Below, one piece after another: positions 46,152 to 55,237 of a stretch of 64,000 nucleotides of DNA. The stretch spans positions 231,621-295,620 of the forward strand of contig CALKER010000004.1 of NCBI GenBank assembly GCA_938084835.1, in the 5' to 3' direction. Numbering within the stretch: position 1 is the first letter of the stretch; the number at the start of each line of letters is the position of its first letter. The stretch comes from an uncultured Thermoguttaceae bacterium (GTDB lineage: Bacteria > Planctomycetota > Planctomycetia > Pirellulales > Thermoguttaceae). The translations under genes and the position numbers were made by a program. The notes beneath the pieces are model-generated. The model had not been told where the DNA came from. It ran no database searches and saw only the letters and a list, made by a program, of their open reading frames with translations.

Positions 46152-48815
46152 TTATCGCAACAAGGCCAAGACATTCTGCGGTTGCGTGTTAGCTATAGCC
46201 AACACTGCCGTACCGGCTTGGACCAAGATTTGGGCTCGCGTCAAAGCTGCTGTCTCTGCCGCGAAGTCCGCATCCCGAATGGAGCTTTCAGCTTCCGTGA
46301 GCCGCTCCACCGTGTCCTGAAGCGAATTAATGTTGGTCTCGATCGTGGCTTTTTGGAACGCGCCCAACCGACCTCTCAAGGAAGCGACTTTGTTGATGAC
46401 CTCGTCAACAATCCGAGCAGCGCGGGCCGGATCATTCTGCAGCGCGGCCGCCTGGCCGGAGCCAAGCTCGTATAGACGACCACTCTTGCCTCGCAAGGAG
46501 GTGGTGTTTAGCGCCCCAATTCCCAGCCGAGCCTGTTGCGTACCCATGATCTCAGGCCCCAATTGGAATAGAGCACCACCGCCGGCGATAGTGAAAGAGA
46601 AATCAGTCGCCGAACCCGCTTGCACTGTAATCGAGAGATCCAGCGTGCTCGTATTGACAGAAAAAGTGTTCCCCGAGGCCTGGGCTAGCACACCGTTAAC
46701 GGTGGCCACAATGTCGCTGCCCACAGCACGCTTGGCACTTAAGGCGGCATCAAACCGACCGTCCGCACCCTCGCGAACAATGTCGATATCAATGGCTGCC
46801 TCGGAACCGTAATCCAGCGTTCGCAAAGTGAGCAGCCCCTGAGACTGCGTGGCTACCACACCGGTTGAGTCGGTCAACAAGTTAAAGGCCTGCACCACCT
46901 GGTTGACGGACGTACCTCGCTGGAAGGAAAAGATCTCACTTCCCCGCGGTCCACGAAGTTGGAAGACCAAATCGTCCAACAGCACATTGCCCCCGGTGGT
47001 TCCCGTATTGGCAGTGGCGCGAATATCCGCGGAATTACCGCGAACTCGCCCGGCCCCATACGTCCGGTGGGAAGAGCTGAATTCCGGCAAGGCATCGATC
47101 GCTTGATCGATCGCGGCAAGTGTGGTCGCCGCCGTCTCGTCGATAGTTATTGTCAACAGTTTGTTGGTGGCGTCGTAGCTTGCCGTGGGAGTGCTACCTA
47201 CGCCAGCAGCTTTGACCACCTGCACGGTCAAGCCATTATAGTCGGCACCAGGTAAAAGGGCCTTAATGGTCAACTGATCGCGAGCAGTTCGTGCACTGAG
47301 ATTCCTATCAGTTCCGGCACCGTTGACCGCCCCACCGTTCACCACAAAGGCTTGCCACTCAGGAAGGGCATTGATGGCGGCAACCACGTTGGCCGCGGTA
47401 GTGGGAGCACTGTTATTAATGTGTATCTTTAACGTCTTAGCTTGTGCATCGTATTCAGCATACTCCTGACCCACAGGCGTACTATCGGCAACGAAGCTAA
47501 TCGTGACATTGTTTTCGTCCTCACTGAGCGTGCTCGCCTTGATGTCGATCACGGCGTTGGAAGCAAAACGAAGCGATGCCGACGGAGCAAACTGCAGCAC
47601 AGCTGTAGCATTGGTAGCCGGCGAAAATGCCGACGTCAAATAACCACTGATGCCCGTGGTTGCCAACGCCCGACGGTCGGCAGTCGCCCCATTGACGACG
47701 CCATCGCCGTTGGCGCTTGCCGTAGCGGTAAATTCGCTTAAGTTACTAATCGCCGACGCAATGGCTGACAGTTGCGTGTCCGAAGTCGAATCGATCGTGA
47801 TCACCAGGTTCTTTGTATCAGCATAGTAAGCCGCGGTGGGAGCTCCAATGCCGCTGCGCGTCACTACGCTCACCCGAATGTTATTGAATTCTGGTCCCGC
47901 AGTTGCGGCGGTGATTGTGATCCGATCGTAACCAGTGGTGACCGCAAGATTGTCATCGTTCGTGTCCAAAGTACCCGCTTGGACCTGTTCGGCCTCGAAC
48001 TCGTTAAGAGCGTTAATCGCAGCCACCACGTCCGCGGTGGCGGTATTCCCCGCATCAAAGGTCACAACAAGCCGCTTATTGTCAGGATCATACTGGGCTG
48101 ACACACTCCCCGTATTTTGGAAAACTACCTGTACACCTTCCTCGGCATCACCTAAGGCCCGAGCATTAATGCGGATCTGACCATTGTCGGCGAAGGTCAC
48201 GGTAGCCCCTGCCCGGAAACGCAAAACCGCCGTGGCTTGCGCCACACCTGAAGCACTCAAGATCTCCGCTTGACGCGCCGCCTGCTTGATATCCACCTCG
48301 ACAGTCATTTGGCCCGCAGGCCCCAGGTTGGCGCGATTGATTTCAATATCCTCGATAGTAGGCACAGCTCCTGCGGTGTGGATGAAATCCAGGCTTCCAT
48401 CCAAAAGCTTTCGTCCTTGGAAGGCGGTCGTATGAGCGATTCGATTGATAGCTTCTAACGCGGCATCGATTTGCAGCTGGTTGGCGGCGATTTGGTCGGC
48501 ATTCATCACGCCGCTATTGGCAGCCTCGGTGACCAGTGCGCGAATATCGTTGAGAAGGTTGCCGATCTGATTCAACGCGCTATCGGCAGTGGCAATCATC
48601 TGCGAGGCACGCTCGCTGTTGGTGATGGCCCGATTAATCGACACGATGTTAGCTCGCAACATCTCGCTTGCAATCAAGCCGGCCGGATCGTCCTTGCCGG
48701 CGTTGATTCGTAAGCCCGTGCTCAACCGGGTCAAGGCTTGCTGGAGCGAAACATTGGAACGCGCAAGCGTTTTTTGAGCGGTCAACGAACTAACGTTAGT
48801 GTTGATCCTCGTCAT
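46152..48815 (-). CDS. fliC: Large flagellin with duplicated central module
   Basis: Flagellar filament protein, exported through the flagellar type III apparatus. The 887-residue product has canonical flagellin ends: N-terminal D0/D1 from RINTNVSSLTAQKTLARSN through LSTGLRINAGKDDPAGLI (1-140) and C-terminal DADFAAETAALTRAQILVQAG to NVLALLR (about 820-887). The central part is about 640 residues, much longer than usual. It includes two copies of a roughly 190-residue module (about 195-385 and 403-600), each with two halves that share a YDxxxKxLxxxID strand and an AINALxEF helix. The module probably forms surface-exposed D2/D3 domains. AAAGGG lies about eight bases before the ATG. No other flagellar gene is in the window. 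Confidence 0.95.
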   Translation of the reverse strand: MTRINTNVSSLTAQKTLARSNVSLQQALTRLSTGLRINAGKDDPAGLIASEMLRANIVSINRAITNSERASQMIATADSALNQIGNLLNDIRALVTEAANSGVMNADQIAANQLQIDAALEAINRIAHTTAFQGRKLLDGSLDFIHTAGAVPTIEDIEINRANLGPAGQMTVEVDIKQAARQAEILSASGVAQATAVLRFRAGATVTFADNGQIRINARALGDAEEGVQVVFQNTGSVSAQYDPDNKRLVVTFDAGNTATADVVAAINALNEFEAEQVQAGTLDTNDDNLAVTTGYDRITITAATAGPEFNNIRVSVVTRSGIGAPTAAYYADTKNLVITIDSTSDTQLSAIASAISNLSEFTATASANGDGVVNGATADRRALATTGISGYLTSAFSPATNATAVLQFAPSASLRFASNAVIDIKASTLSEDENNVTISFVADSTPVGQEYAEYDAQAKTLKIHINNSAPTTAANVVAAINALPEWQAFVVNGGAVNGAGTDRNLSARTARDQLTIKALLPGADYNGLTVQVVKAAGVGSTPTASYDATNKLLTITIDETAATTLAAIDQAIDALPEFSSSHRTYGAGRVRGNSADIRATANTGTTGGNVLLDDLVFQLRGPRGSEIFSFQRGTSVNQVVQAFNLLTDSTGVVATQSQGLLTLRTLDYGSEAAIDIDIVREGADGRFDAALSAKRAVGSDIVATVNGVLAQASGNTFSVNTSTLDLSITVQAGSATDFSFTIAGGGALFQLGPEIMGTQQARLGIGALNTTSLRGKSGRLYELGSGQAAALQNDPARAARIVDEVINKVASLRGRLGAFQKATIETNINSLQDTVERLTEAESSIRDADFAAETAALTRAQILVQAGTAVLAIANTQPQNVLALLR

Positions 48816-49599
48816 GTGTGAAGCCCTTTCTATTGAAATTCTCGACGGCTGATTCCCAACCCTCGCTCTCCCGGCCGGCTTGCCGCTTCTTGCCTTGCAG
48901 GCCTCGTCCGCGCCTTCTGCCTAGCCCTCCCAGCCACGTGAGCACACCGGTAAACGCCTGCCATCGTCTGCAGCGTCATCTCTCTATTAGTTGCGTAGCA
49001 CATCGTTCAACGCGGAGGGCGACACCGTCAAAATTTTCGGCTCACATACGCAAGGGGGGTGTGGCAAAGTATTCCTTACGGGAAGATCGTGTGGGTTTTG
49101 TCGAAGTAAGCGATAACGGGGTGAGCTTCTTTTTTACATTCGCACGGAGGCGGTTTCCGGCGGAAATTATCATCAGCTGGCTCACACGGACCCTCCTCTT
49201 GAATTTCGTTTCGGCACAGAAGCCGGGAAGAGTAGAAACAAAGCCCAAGCCCGAAGGAGCTTACCGCTCCCACCAGTGGCCTGCCGGCACTACGCCACCG
49301 CTACAACCGTTATAATCCGCACATTTTGCCGCGACTGATGACCAAAATCTTACCTGGCAAGCTAGACGCCACCACAGCCAGGAAAAGTATCGCCAACCCA
49401 CAAGTGAAGAGCGAGCGCTTCAAAATTCCCGCCAATTAATCTGGGACACCACACCTCGACCGATCGCTCGTCTTTTCTCGTGGGACGTTCATCGGCTCTG
49501 GAACTTCACCTTCGTACGCCGGATTCCGCCACCTAACCAGCTTTGCGATGGCTCTCTCCTTCCCACCATTAAAAAAGAGAATCACCGAGTTAAGAGCAA
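48816..49599. other. 784-base region upstream of flagellin gene
   Basis: Probably holds the flagellin promoter. I could not find a sigma-28 consensus, and a sigma-54-like match near 49050-49066 has the wrong spacing. A plus-strand frame at 48818-49315 is Pro/Arg/Ser-rich without a domain and is not annotated. Confidence 0.4.
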
Positions 49600-50439
49600 C
49601 TAAAGCCACAAATAAAGTCGGCCCTGAAGCATGTCGGGGCACAGCTTCTCCACGTAGCGGCGAATTTCACCGTCGTGGTAGCGGGTGCTAAAGTGGGCGG
49701 CAATGATTAGCTTGTTTTTAAATCTCTCTCGCCTTTCCAACAAATCGTACAAATGCATGTGCCCGAATTTATGAATCTTCTCCTTCCGGTGGTGCGGAGA
49801 TACAAAAGTCACCTCCAAGATAAGCACTTGGGCCTCATACATTTCCGGACAATTGTCGAGGCCTTCCGGCGCACTGTCCCCCAAATAGGCCACGAGGGGT
49901 AGCCGTACCTCGTACGTGACATCGACACCTGACAAGCGGAGATCGCGGATCTCCGGGCCCGATAGATGTTGATACTCCGCCTTCAACTTTCGCCGGCGAT
50001 CCCACACGATAAAAGCGAGCGAGGGCACGGTGTGCTTGCTGGACGAAGTCGTCACCACAAGCTCGCGAGAAAGCTCCACTTCCTGGCCCGGGGCCAGACC
50101 AACTAGTTGGCAAGGTAGTCGTCCACGATCCAACCGGCTTACCAACCGGAGGATGCGGCTCATCGGTTCCACTGCTTCTTGCGGTAGGTAAATGGTCGGG
50201 GGTTCCATCTTCATCATCCGCCGCCGAGCCACGTAGGTCGGGAGAGCCATCATGTGATCGATATGCATATGCGAAACAAACCACCTCGGTGTGCCCATAA
50301 ATGCCCAGGGCTGAGCTCCCAGGTCAAAGCCGAGGTTGAGCTCCGGGATTCGCCAATATGTTTGCACGGCCGCCCGAGAATAGCCTTCAATGGTTATCGG
50401 ACCATGTTTCAGCGTACGAATGGGCTGATCGTTCAACAT
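49600..50439 (-). CDS. Metallo-beta-lactamase-fold hydrolase, RNase Z-like
   Basis: The 279-residue cytosolic protein has the binuclear metal motif SHMHIDHM (H57, H59, D61, H62), a later Asp in YLGDSAPEGL, and a final His in AAHFSTRYH, the order seen in RNase Z/ElaC-type and related metal-dependent hydrolases. Residues 15-30 match the first strand pair. The long RNase Z exosite arm is not apparent, so an alternative is a general MBL-fold hydrolase with another substrate. The ribosome-binding site GGAGGAG stands just before the ATG. The next gene on the minus strand, scpA, is 327 bases upstream. Confidence 0.8.
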   Translation of the reverse strand: MLNDQPIRTLKHGPITIEGYSRAAVQTYWRIPELNLGFDLGAQPWAFMGTPRWFVSHMHIDHMMALPTYVARRRMMKMEPPTIYLPQEAVEPMSRILRLVSRLDRGRLPCQLVGLAPGQEVELSRELVVTTSSSKHTVPSLAFIVWDRRRKLKAEYQHLSGPEIRDLRLSGVDVTYEVRLPLVAYLGDSAPEGLDNCPEMYEAQVLILEVTFVSPHHRKEKIHKFGHMHLYDLLERRERFKNKLIIAAHFSTRYHDGEIRRYVEKLCPDMLQGRLYLWL

Positions 50440-50766
50440 TTCTCCTCCGATATAAACCAGCTGCCTGGCCTGTTGGCACTTGATAACCCCCGCTTGGGCA
50501 GGCTTTTCTAAGCAAATTGTTCACCAATGCTTGCTAGAAGGCTGAGATTTACCATTAACCCACATGAAGATTTCCTGGATTAATATCCGGAGTCATGGGT
50601 GGTAGTTAGGTAGTACAAGCTGGAATTCAGATTTCCTTTTTTCTTTTTTTGACAATGGTATTTTGGCATAAAGACGCGTCAACACGTTACCGGGGCTTAC
50701 CTCTCTGGGGATTAACATCTCATAGCAGGTGGTGCGAGCGCCCGTTTCGTCATGGAAAGCGGGAGA
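50440..50766. other. 327-base intergenic region between the MBL-fold gene and scpA
   Basis: No gene is supported. It contains pyrimidine-rich runs (T6 and T7) near 50635-50651 on the plus strand, with a TTGACA after the second run but no plus-strand gene to serve. Confidence 0.35.
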
Positions 50767-51606
50767 TTATTCCTCCCATCCAGGCGTAACCAGAGCTGAA
50801 CAATCTTCCCCTCGAGAAGATTGCGTCGGAAGGGAGGGGGCATCCGAGGGGGACATCGATGCCGGTTGATTGCCCTCAGCACCCTCGGGAGACTGACCAC
50901 TTCGTGCCACAAGCCAAATTTCCCCGAAAAGCTCCTTTTGTTCGACGACCACCTTTCCCAGCACCACAAGCTCGAGCACGGCAAGAAGCATACTGACCAA
51001 AGTGGCGCGAGTCATCCCAGCGGAAAAAAGTTCGCGAAAAGCCACTCGCCCGCGCGATTGAAGCTGCGTGAGCACTCTATCCATGTACACATGAATAGGC
51101 GTATCGTCGTAGACGATATTGGTGGGTTTGGAAGCCTCCGCTTCGTCCATCACTTTTTGAAAGGCGGCCAACAAATCCCAAACACTGGGTACTTCCAGGG
51201 GAGCCGGTGCCGGTTCATCCGGTTCAGGTTCCCGAACCATTCGCGCAAAACAATTCCACCACTGTCGGGCCTTTTCTTCCAAAACCATCGCGGCTCGGCG
51301 GAATTGCTCATAGGCCAACAGTCGCTCGACCAGCCGCTCCTGCTGCTGGTACTCTACCTCGACGGCGGCTTCCTCCGGGTGAGGCAAGAGGTATTGAGAC
51401 TTCACCTCAAGCAGCAAGCTAACCAAGGCGAGAAAGTCACCCGCTTCTCCCAAAAAGTCTTCACATCCCTGGGCAAGAAACGCAAGGAACTGTTCGACGA
51501 TCTCGGCGACCGGAACCTCGCGGGGATCGATCTCCCCCCGGCGAACCAAAAGGAGGAGGATGTCAAGCGGTCCTTCGTAAATACCAATCCGGGCCTGAAA
51601 TGGCAT
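50767..51606 (-). CDS. scpA: Segregation and condensation protein A
   Basis: Kleisin subunit of the SMC-ScpAB condensin, which bridges SMC heads during chromosome segregation. The 279-residue product starts with the conserved IGIYEGPLDILLLLVRRGEID (about 7-27). It continues with helical SFLLEVKSQYLLP-like sequence (here LVSLLLEVKSQYLLP) and ends with a winged-helix portion (RVAFRELFSAGMTRATLVSMLLAVLELVVLGKV) and a polar tail. AAGGGA lies seven bases before the ATG. No scpB is adjacent. The polar C-terminal tail of about 40 residues is longer than in most homologues. Confidence 0.93.
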   Translation of the reverse strand: MPFQARIGIYEGPLDILLLLVRRGEIDPREVPVAEIVEQFLAFLAQGCEDFLGEAGDFLALVSLLLEVKSQYLLPHPEEAAVEVEYQQQERLVERLLAYEQFRRAAMVLEEKARQWWNCFARMVREPEPDEPAPAPLEVPSVWDLLAAFQKVMDEAEASKPTNIVYDDTPIHVYMDRVLTQLQSRGRVAFRELFSAGMTRATLVSMLLAVLELVVLGKVVVEQKELFGEIWLVARSGQSPEGAEGNQPASMSPSDAPSLPTQSSRGEDCSALVTPGWEE

Positions 51607-52848
51607 AGCTTGTCCCTTAGTAACTCAAATACCGCCGGCCAAATTCCCTCAATTTTACCAGGGCTGCCATGACCACGAGCCTTTGGCAACCCGAGCAAGG
51701 CCTAGTTTTGAGCCAAGACCCAAGAAACGCAAAGCATCGTCACTACAAGCATCATTATTGATATAGACAAAGTAATCTTCGGCCCATGGTAGATTGTTCT
51801 TTAAGGGTCAGTATCGCTTAACCTTTTTTATGTCGGAGATATGGATTCCCCAACATTGGAGGCTAGGGATTCTGATGGTGACGAGAACCGTGGCTGGCGC
51901 TATATCCCCGGAAAAGTTAATTGAGCCTTAAAAACTGACCCTTCGAACAGCATTAATTGAGCCTCCGAACAACGCGTATATCATTCGTTGCGTTAGGACC
52001 TCGCGGAAGTATTATCGACTATGTTATTCTGCAGCGAACTGGCTACTTACGTCGCCGGTTGTCGCACATCGAGGTTTCAGGTATGAAAGATCAGGCCCCT
52101 CTTGGTAGCAGTGCCGGATCTGCCGCAAAAAATTTTTTTGATCGCTTCGAAATGCCGTGGTTCCGGCGCTTCATTGCCGCACCTCTCATCGCTGGCAGCA
52201 AATGGAGCGAACATGACGGAAAGTTGCCCCGCCGAAAGAGGAGCTTGTTATTGGCCGGAAACTCGAGAAACCAGTCCGCTGATATTCGCCGCTAAGTGAA
52301 GGACTGACCCAACCCCCAAAAAATTTTCCGGGTCAAAAATTGGGACCGAGTGTCGGTGAGTTCGCTCGGGCGGAAAACCAGCCGGAAATTGTAAGACAAG
52401 CTACGACGGCAAACCTGCGGATAAGCCATGACCCCACATCGCGGACAAATGCGGACAGATTTTCTCCCCCGTTTCCCCCTGCCGCTCGCCCCGAGAGCCC
52501 GGCCCCAGGGGAAGCTATCGGACTACGCCCAGCAAGCCCTCAAGCCTCACTAAAAGGCTATGGCTTTAAACTTCTATCATTTCACCCTTTTGTCCCCGTT
52601 TGGGACTTGCCAGACGGGCTTAGGAAAAGATAATCCAAACTTACTAGGACCTTCGGACTTTACAAGCCGTCCAGAAATCCTCTCCGCAATTTCACAGGAT
52701 GCCCGTTGGGCACCAACGCTTGCGAATCGGATTTCCTGGGCAAAATTGCTGGGAGTGCCACCCACGGGATTTTTCCCACCTCAGAGAAAAGGTGAGGGGG
52801 ACCTTTTGATTGCGCGTCGAAGTTCCACCGACCGATAGGAGTTGTCCC
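51607..52848. other. 1.24 kb region without a supported gene
   Basis: This is the longest gene-poor stretch. A frame at 52083-52295 would give a 70-residue Lys/Ser-rich peptide with a moderate GAGG, but nothing supports it as a gene. Short repeats occur: TTAATTGAGCCT at about 51918 and 51953, and AAGGGTCAGT near 51803 with its reverse complement ACTGACCCTT at 51934-51943. The pattern suggests decayed mobile or repeated DNA. Confidence 0.4.
51803..51943. repeat. Inverted short repeat AAGGGTCAGT ... ACTGACCCTT
   Basis: A 10-base motif at 51803-51812 and its exact reverse complement at 51934-51943 enclose about 120 bases. The stretch between them does not code for a protein. It could be a remnant of a small transposable element or a chance pair; no target-site duplication is visible. 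Confidence 0.3.
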
Positions 52849-53895
52849 ATGACTGGATTGAGAGCTCCGTACCTTCCTCAGCTAGTCTTTGCCTTGGCGA
52901 TGGCCGTTTACGTTGGTGCCGTTGGGGCGGCGCAAGAAGCCGTCGTACCGCCAGAGATCATTGGAACCATTGAACGGGCCGACCGCCGGGTCGAAGCCCT
53001 CCTTCCGGCCGACGCCAAAATTGAAAAGCTGGCCGCCGGGTTCAAATGGTCGGAAGGCCCTGTGTGGATTCGCGATGGCGGGTTCCTGCTTTTCTCCGAT
53101 GTGCCACAAAATAGCATTTTCCGCTGGAAGGATAACGAGGGGCTTTCCCTTTACTTGAAGCCTAGTGGCTACACAGGCACAGAACCGCGAGGTGGTGAAC
53201 CCGGTTCTAACGGTCTTGCCCTCGACCCGCAAGGCCGGCTTGTGATGTGTCAACATGGCGACCGACGGGTCGTGCGCGTGGAGCGCGACGGGTCGTGGAC
53301 TGTGCTTGCCGACCGCTTCGAGGGGAAGCGATTCAACAGTCCCAACGATCTGGTATTTCGCTCGGACGGCACGCTCTATTTCACCGATCCCCCCTATGGT
53401 TTACAAGGGGCAGAACGGGAACGACTCGGTGACCTTGGCTTTTGCGGTGTCTACCAAGTGACTCCCGATGGCAAAGTGATCTTGTTGACTAAGGAGCTTT
53501 CCCGTCCCAACGGGATTGCTCTTTCTCCCGATGAAAAAACCCTCTATGTGGCCAATTCGGATGGCCAGAGGCCGATTTGGATGGCCTACCCCGTGTTGGA
53601 GGATGGCAGCATTGGACCAGGGCGGGTCTTCTTTGATGCCACCCCTTGGGTCCGCGAGGGCAAGCTTCGCGGTGCCCCGGACGGACTGGCCGTTGACATT
53701 TACGGAAACCTGTGGGCTACCGGCCCGGGTGGTGTCAACATCTTTAGCCCTCAAGGCGAATTTCTAGGACGAATTAGCCCCGGGGTTGCTACAGCAAACT
53801 GCTGCTTCGGTGGTCCAGATGGATCAACGCTTTACATTACCGCGCACATGTTTCTTTGCCGAGTTAAGACATCCACCAAGGGCTTAGGATTTTAG
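52849..53895 (+). CDS. Exported SMP-30/gluconolactonase-like protein
   Basis: Predicted six-bladed beta-propeller lactonase (SGL family). The 348-residue product has a signal peptide (about 1-27, ending VGAVGAA), then EGPVWIRDGGFLLFSDV, FNSPNDLVFRSDGTLYFTDPPYG (Asn/Asp metal and catalytic residues), and LYVANSDGQRPIWMAYPV with DGLAVDIYGNLWATGPGG, all typical. Start chosen at ATG 52849, which has AGGAG seven bases upstream; an upstream GTG would add 13 residues. The product is probably periplasmic and may open a sugar lactone. Confidence 0.9.
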   Translation: MTGLRAPYLPQLVFALAMAVYVGAVGAAQEAVVPPEIIGTIERADRRVEALLPADAKIEKLAAGFKWSEGPVWIRDGGFLLFSDVPQNSIFRWKDNEGLSLYLKPSGYTGTEPRGGEPGSNGLALDPQGRLVMCQHGDRRVVRVERDGSWTVLADRFEGKRFNSPNDLVFRSDGTLYFTDPPYGLQGAERERLGDLGFCGVYQVTPDGKVILLTKELSRPNGIALSPDEKTLYVANSDGQRPIWMAYPVLEDGSIGPGRVFFDATPWVREGKLRGAPDGLAVDIYGNLWATGPGGVNIFSPQGEFLGRISPGVATANCCFGGPDGSTLYITAHMFLCRVKTSTKGLGF

Positions 53896-54211
53896 CCAGC
53901 TTTTTGCCGGCCATGCTCGGCCATAAACCGTCAAGGTACTTCAAACCTCTTTCGCAAGTTGGTAGATAAAAGGCAGTAAGTTCTCAGGAGGGGTGGCGCC
54001 GCCATCTTGGCCATTAAGGCTGGCCCACACTTGTGGCGACTTGGACTGCCCTTAGATGGGCAGCATCGTCAACACGATTTTGGGCGGAAATTTAAGCACC
54101 ATCGTCCGGCCCGGCCGAGGCAACAACGAGCGAACCTGTCCTCCCAAAGTAGCGATTTGTTAGTGCGCAAGATCAACGGCAAATCGGGGGGTATTCAATA
54201 ACCGCTTGTGA
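53896..54211. other. 316-base intergenic region
   Basis: No supported gene; a 64-codon frame at 54007-54201 has no domain-like features. It holds the likely promoter of the glycosyltransferase gene, with no clear -35/-10 pair. Confidence 0.35.
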
Positions 54212-54964
54212 ATGGGAGCGATGGCTCTGCCTGGGCGAATCTTGGTAGCACTTGCGACATATAACGAGTTGGGAAATCTCCCCTCGCTTGTGGATGAAAT
54301 TTGGCGCATATGCCCTCAGGCAGATATCTTAGTTGTTGATGACAGTTCACCTGATGGTACTGGCCAGTGGTGCGAAGCCAAGGCGGCTCAGGAGCCACGA
54401 CTGAAAGTGACCCACCGACCAGGGAAATTGGGAATTGGCTCGGCGCATCTTCAGGCCATGCGTTATGCAATTGACGCCGGCTACGACTATCTGGTCACAA
54501 TGGACGCCGACTGGAGTCACCGGCCGCATCACCTGCCAGATTTGCTTTCGGCGATGGAACCTTTAGTTGGTCCCCGTGTGGATGTAGCCATCGGTTCGCG
54601 TTACGTCCGCGGGGGAACGATCGAAAATTGGCCTTGGTATCGGCGGTTCATGTCGCGGGCTATCAATTTTTATGCCCGATGGCTTTTGTGGCTGCCAGTG
54701 AAGGATTGCAGTGGGGCCTTTCGGTGCTACCGGGTAAGCACCCTCGCCAACTTGCCCCTCCAGGAAATAAGATCGCGAGGGTATTCCTTCTTTGAGGAAA
54801 TCCTGTGGCATCTGCGTCGTCAGAATGCCCGCATGGTGGAAGTCCCAATTCGCTTCATGGAGCGATCCGTCGGGCAAACTAAGATTAATCTCCGCGAAGC
54901 ATTGGCCGCTCTTTTCATCTTACTCCAGCTGGCCTTGGGGCTTGGTCGTAAACGTAGCGACTAA
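54212..54964 (+). CDS. Glycosyltransferase family 2, polyprenol-phosphate hexose synthase-like
   Basis: The 250-residue GT-A enzyme resembles dolichyl/polyprenyl-phosphate mannose synthases. It has LVALATYNELGNLPSLVDEI at the N-terminus, the nucleotide-binding DDSSPDG (D43, D44), the DxD-type metal motif MDADWSH (D98, D100), and the KDCSGAFRCYR acceptor region near 165-176. C-terminal transmembrane helices are not apparent, so it is a single-domain form. Lipid-linked hexose for envelope glycans is a reasonable inference. No SMP-30 link is needed; a 316-base gap separates them. Confidence 0.88.
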   Translation: MGAMALPGRILVALATYNELGNLPSLVDEIWRICPQADILVVDDSSPDGTGQWCEAKAAQEPRLKVTHRPGKLGIGSAHLQAMRYAIDAGYDYLVTMDADWSHRPHHLPDLLSAMEPLVGPRVDVAIGSRYVRGGTIENWPWYRRFMSRAINFYARWLLWLPVKDCSGAFRCYRVSTLANLPLQEIRSRGYSFFEEILWHLRRQNARMVEVPIRFMERSVGQTKINLREALAALFILLQLALGLGRKRSD

Positions 54965-55237
54965 ACCTGTAGAGCATTCCCCCTCCAGCCGAGTGTTTCA
55001 GCTACCTATCTCTAGACGCTGCGGAAGTTTCCCCCTTGATCGCTTCGGCATAAAATTAATCTCTTCGCGAATTAATGTCCTTGCCATATCGCGAAGAAAT
55101 AGGCGTCAAACTATGAAGGAAAAGGAAAATTACCACTGAAACTCCCCGCAGCGATGCGCCGATGCCCAAAATTGACAACGACATGCTGTCCGAGCCAGCA
55201 AGGCGGCAACAAGAAAAGAAACAAAAAAACAAAAGAT
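54965..55237. promoter_or_regulatory. Upstream region of the metal ABC operon
   Basis: Holds a perfect 9-base inverted repeat at 55062-55097 (listed separately) and a repeated AATTAAT on both sides of the left arm. An AT-rich stretch precedes the substrate-binding-protein gene. It likely contains the operon promoter and a metal-dependent operator. Confidence 0.5.
55062..55097. promoter_or_regulatory. Perfect inverted repeat TCTTCGCGA / TCGCGAAGA, operator candidate
   Basis: The arms, 55062-55070 and 55089-55097, are exact reverse complements separated by 18 bases, about 140 bases before the lipoprotein start. It could be an operator for a DtxR-, Fur- or Zur-type metal regulator, or a hairpin in the leader. 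No such standalone regulator is in the window. Confidence 0.5.

Noticed and set aside
49050..49066. Sigma-54-like TGCCAC...TTGC on the minus strand upstream of flagellin
   Set aside because: The spacing is two bases too long and the invariant GG of the -24 element is not met.
48818..49315. 165-codon plus-strand frame divergent from the flagellin gene
   Set aside because: It starts three bases from the flagellin start, is Pro/Arg/Ser/Phe-rich with no domain or ribosome-binding site, and covers the needed flagellin promoter region.
52083..52295. 70-codon frame in the 1.24 kb gap
   Set aside because: Only a moderate GAGG supports it; composition is Lys/Ser/Arg-rich without any recognisable domain.
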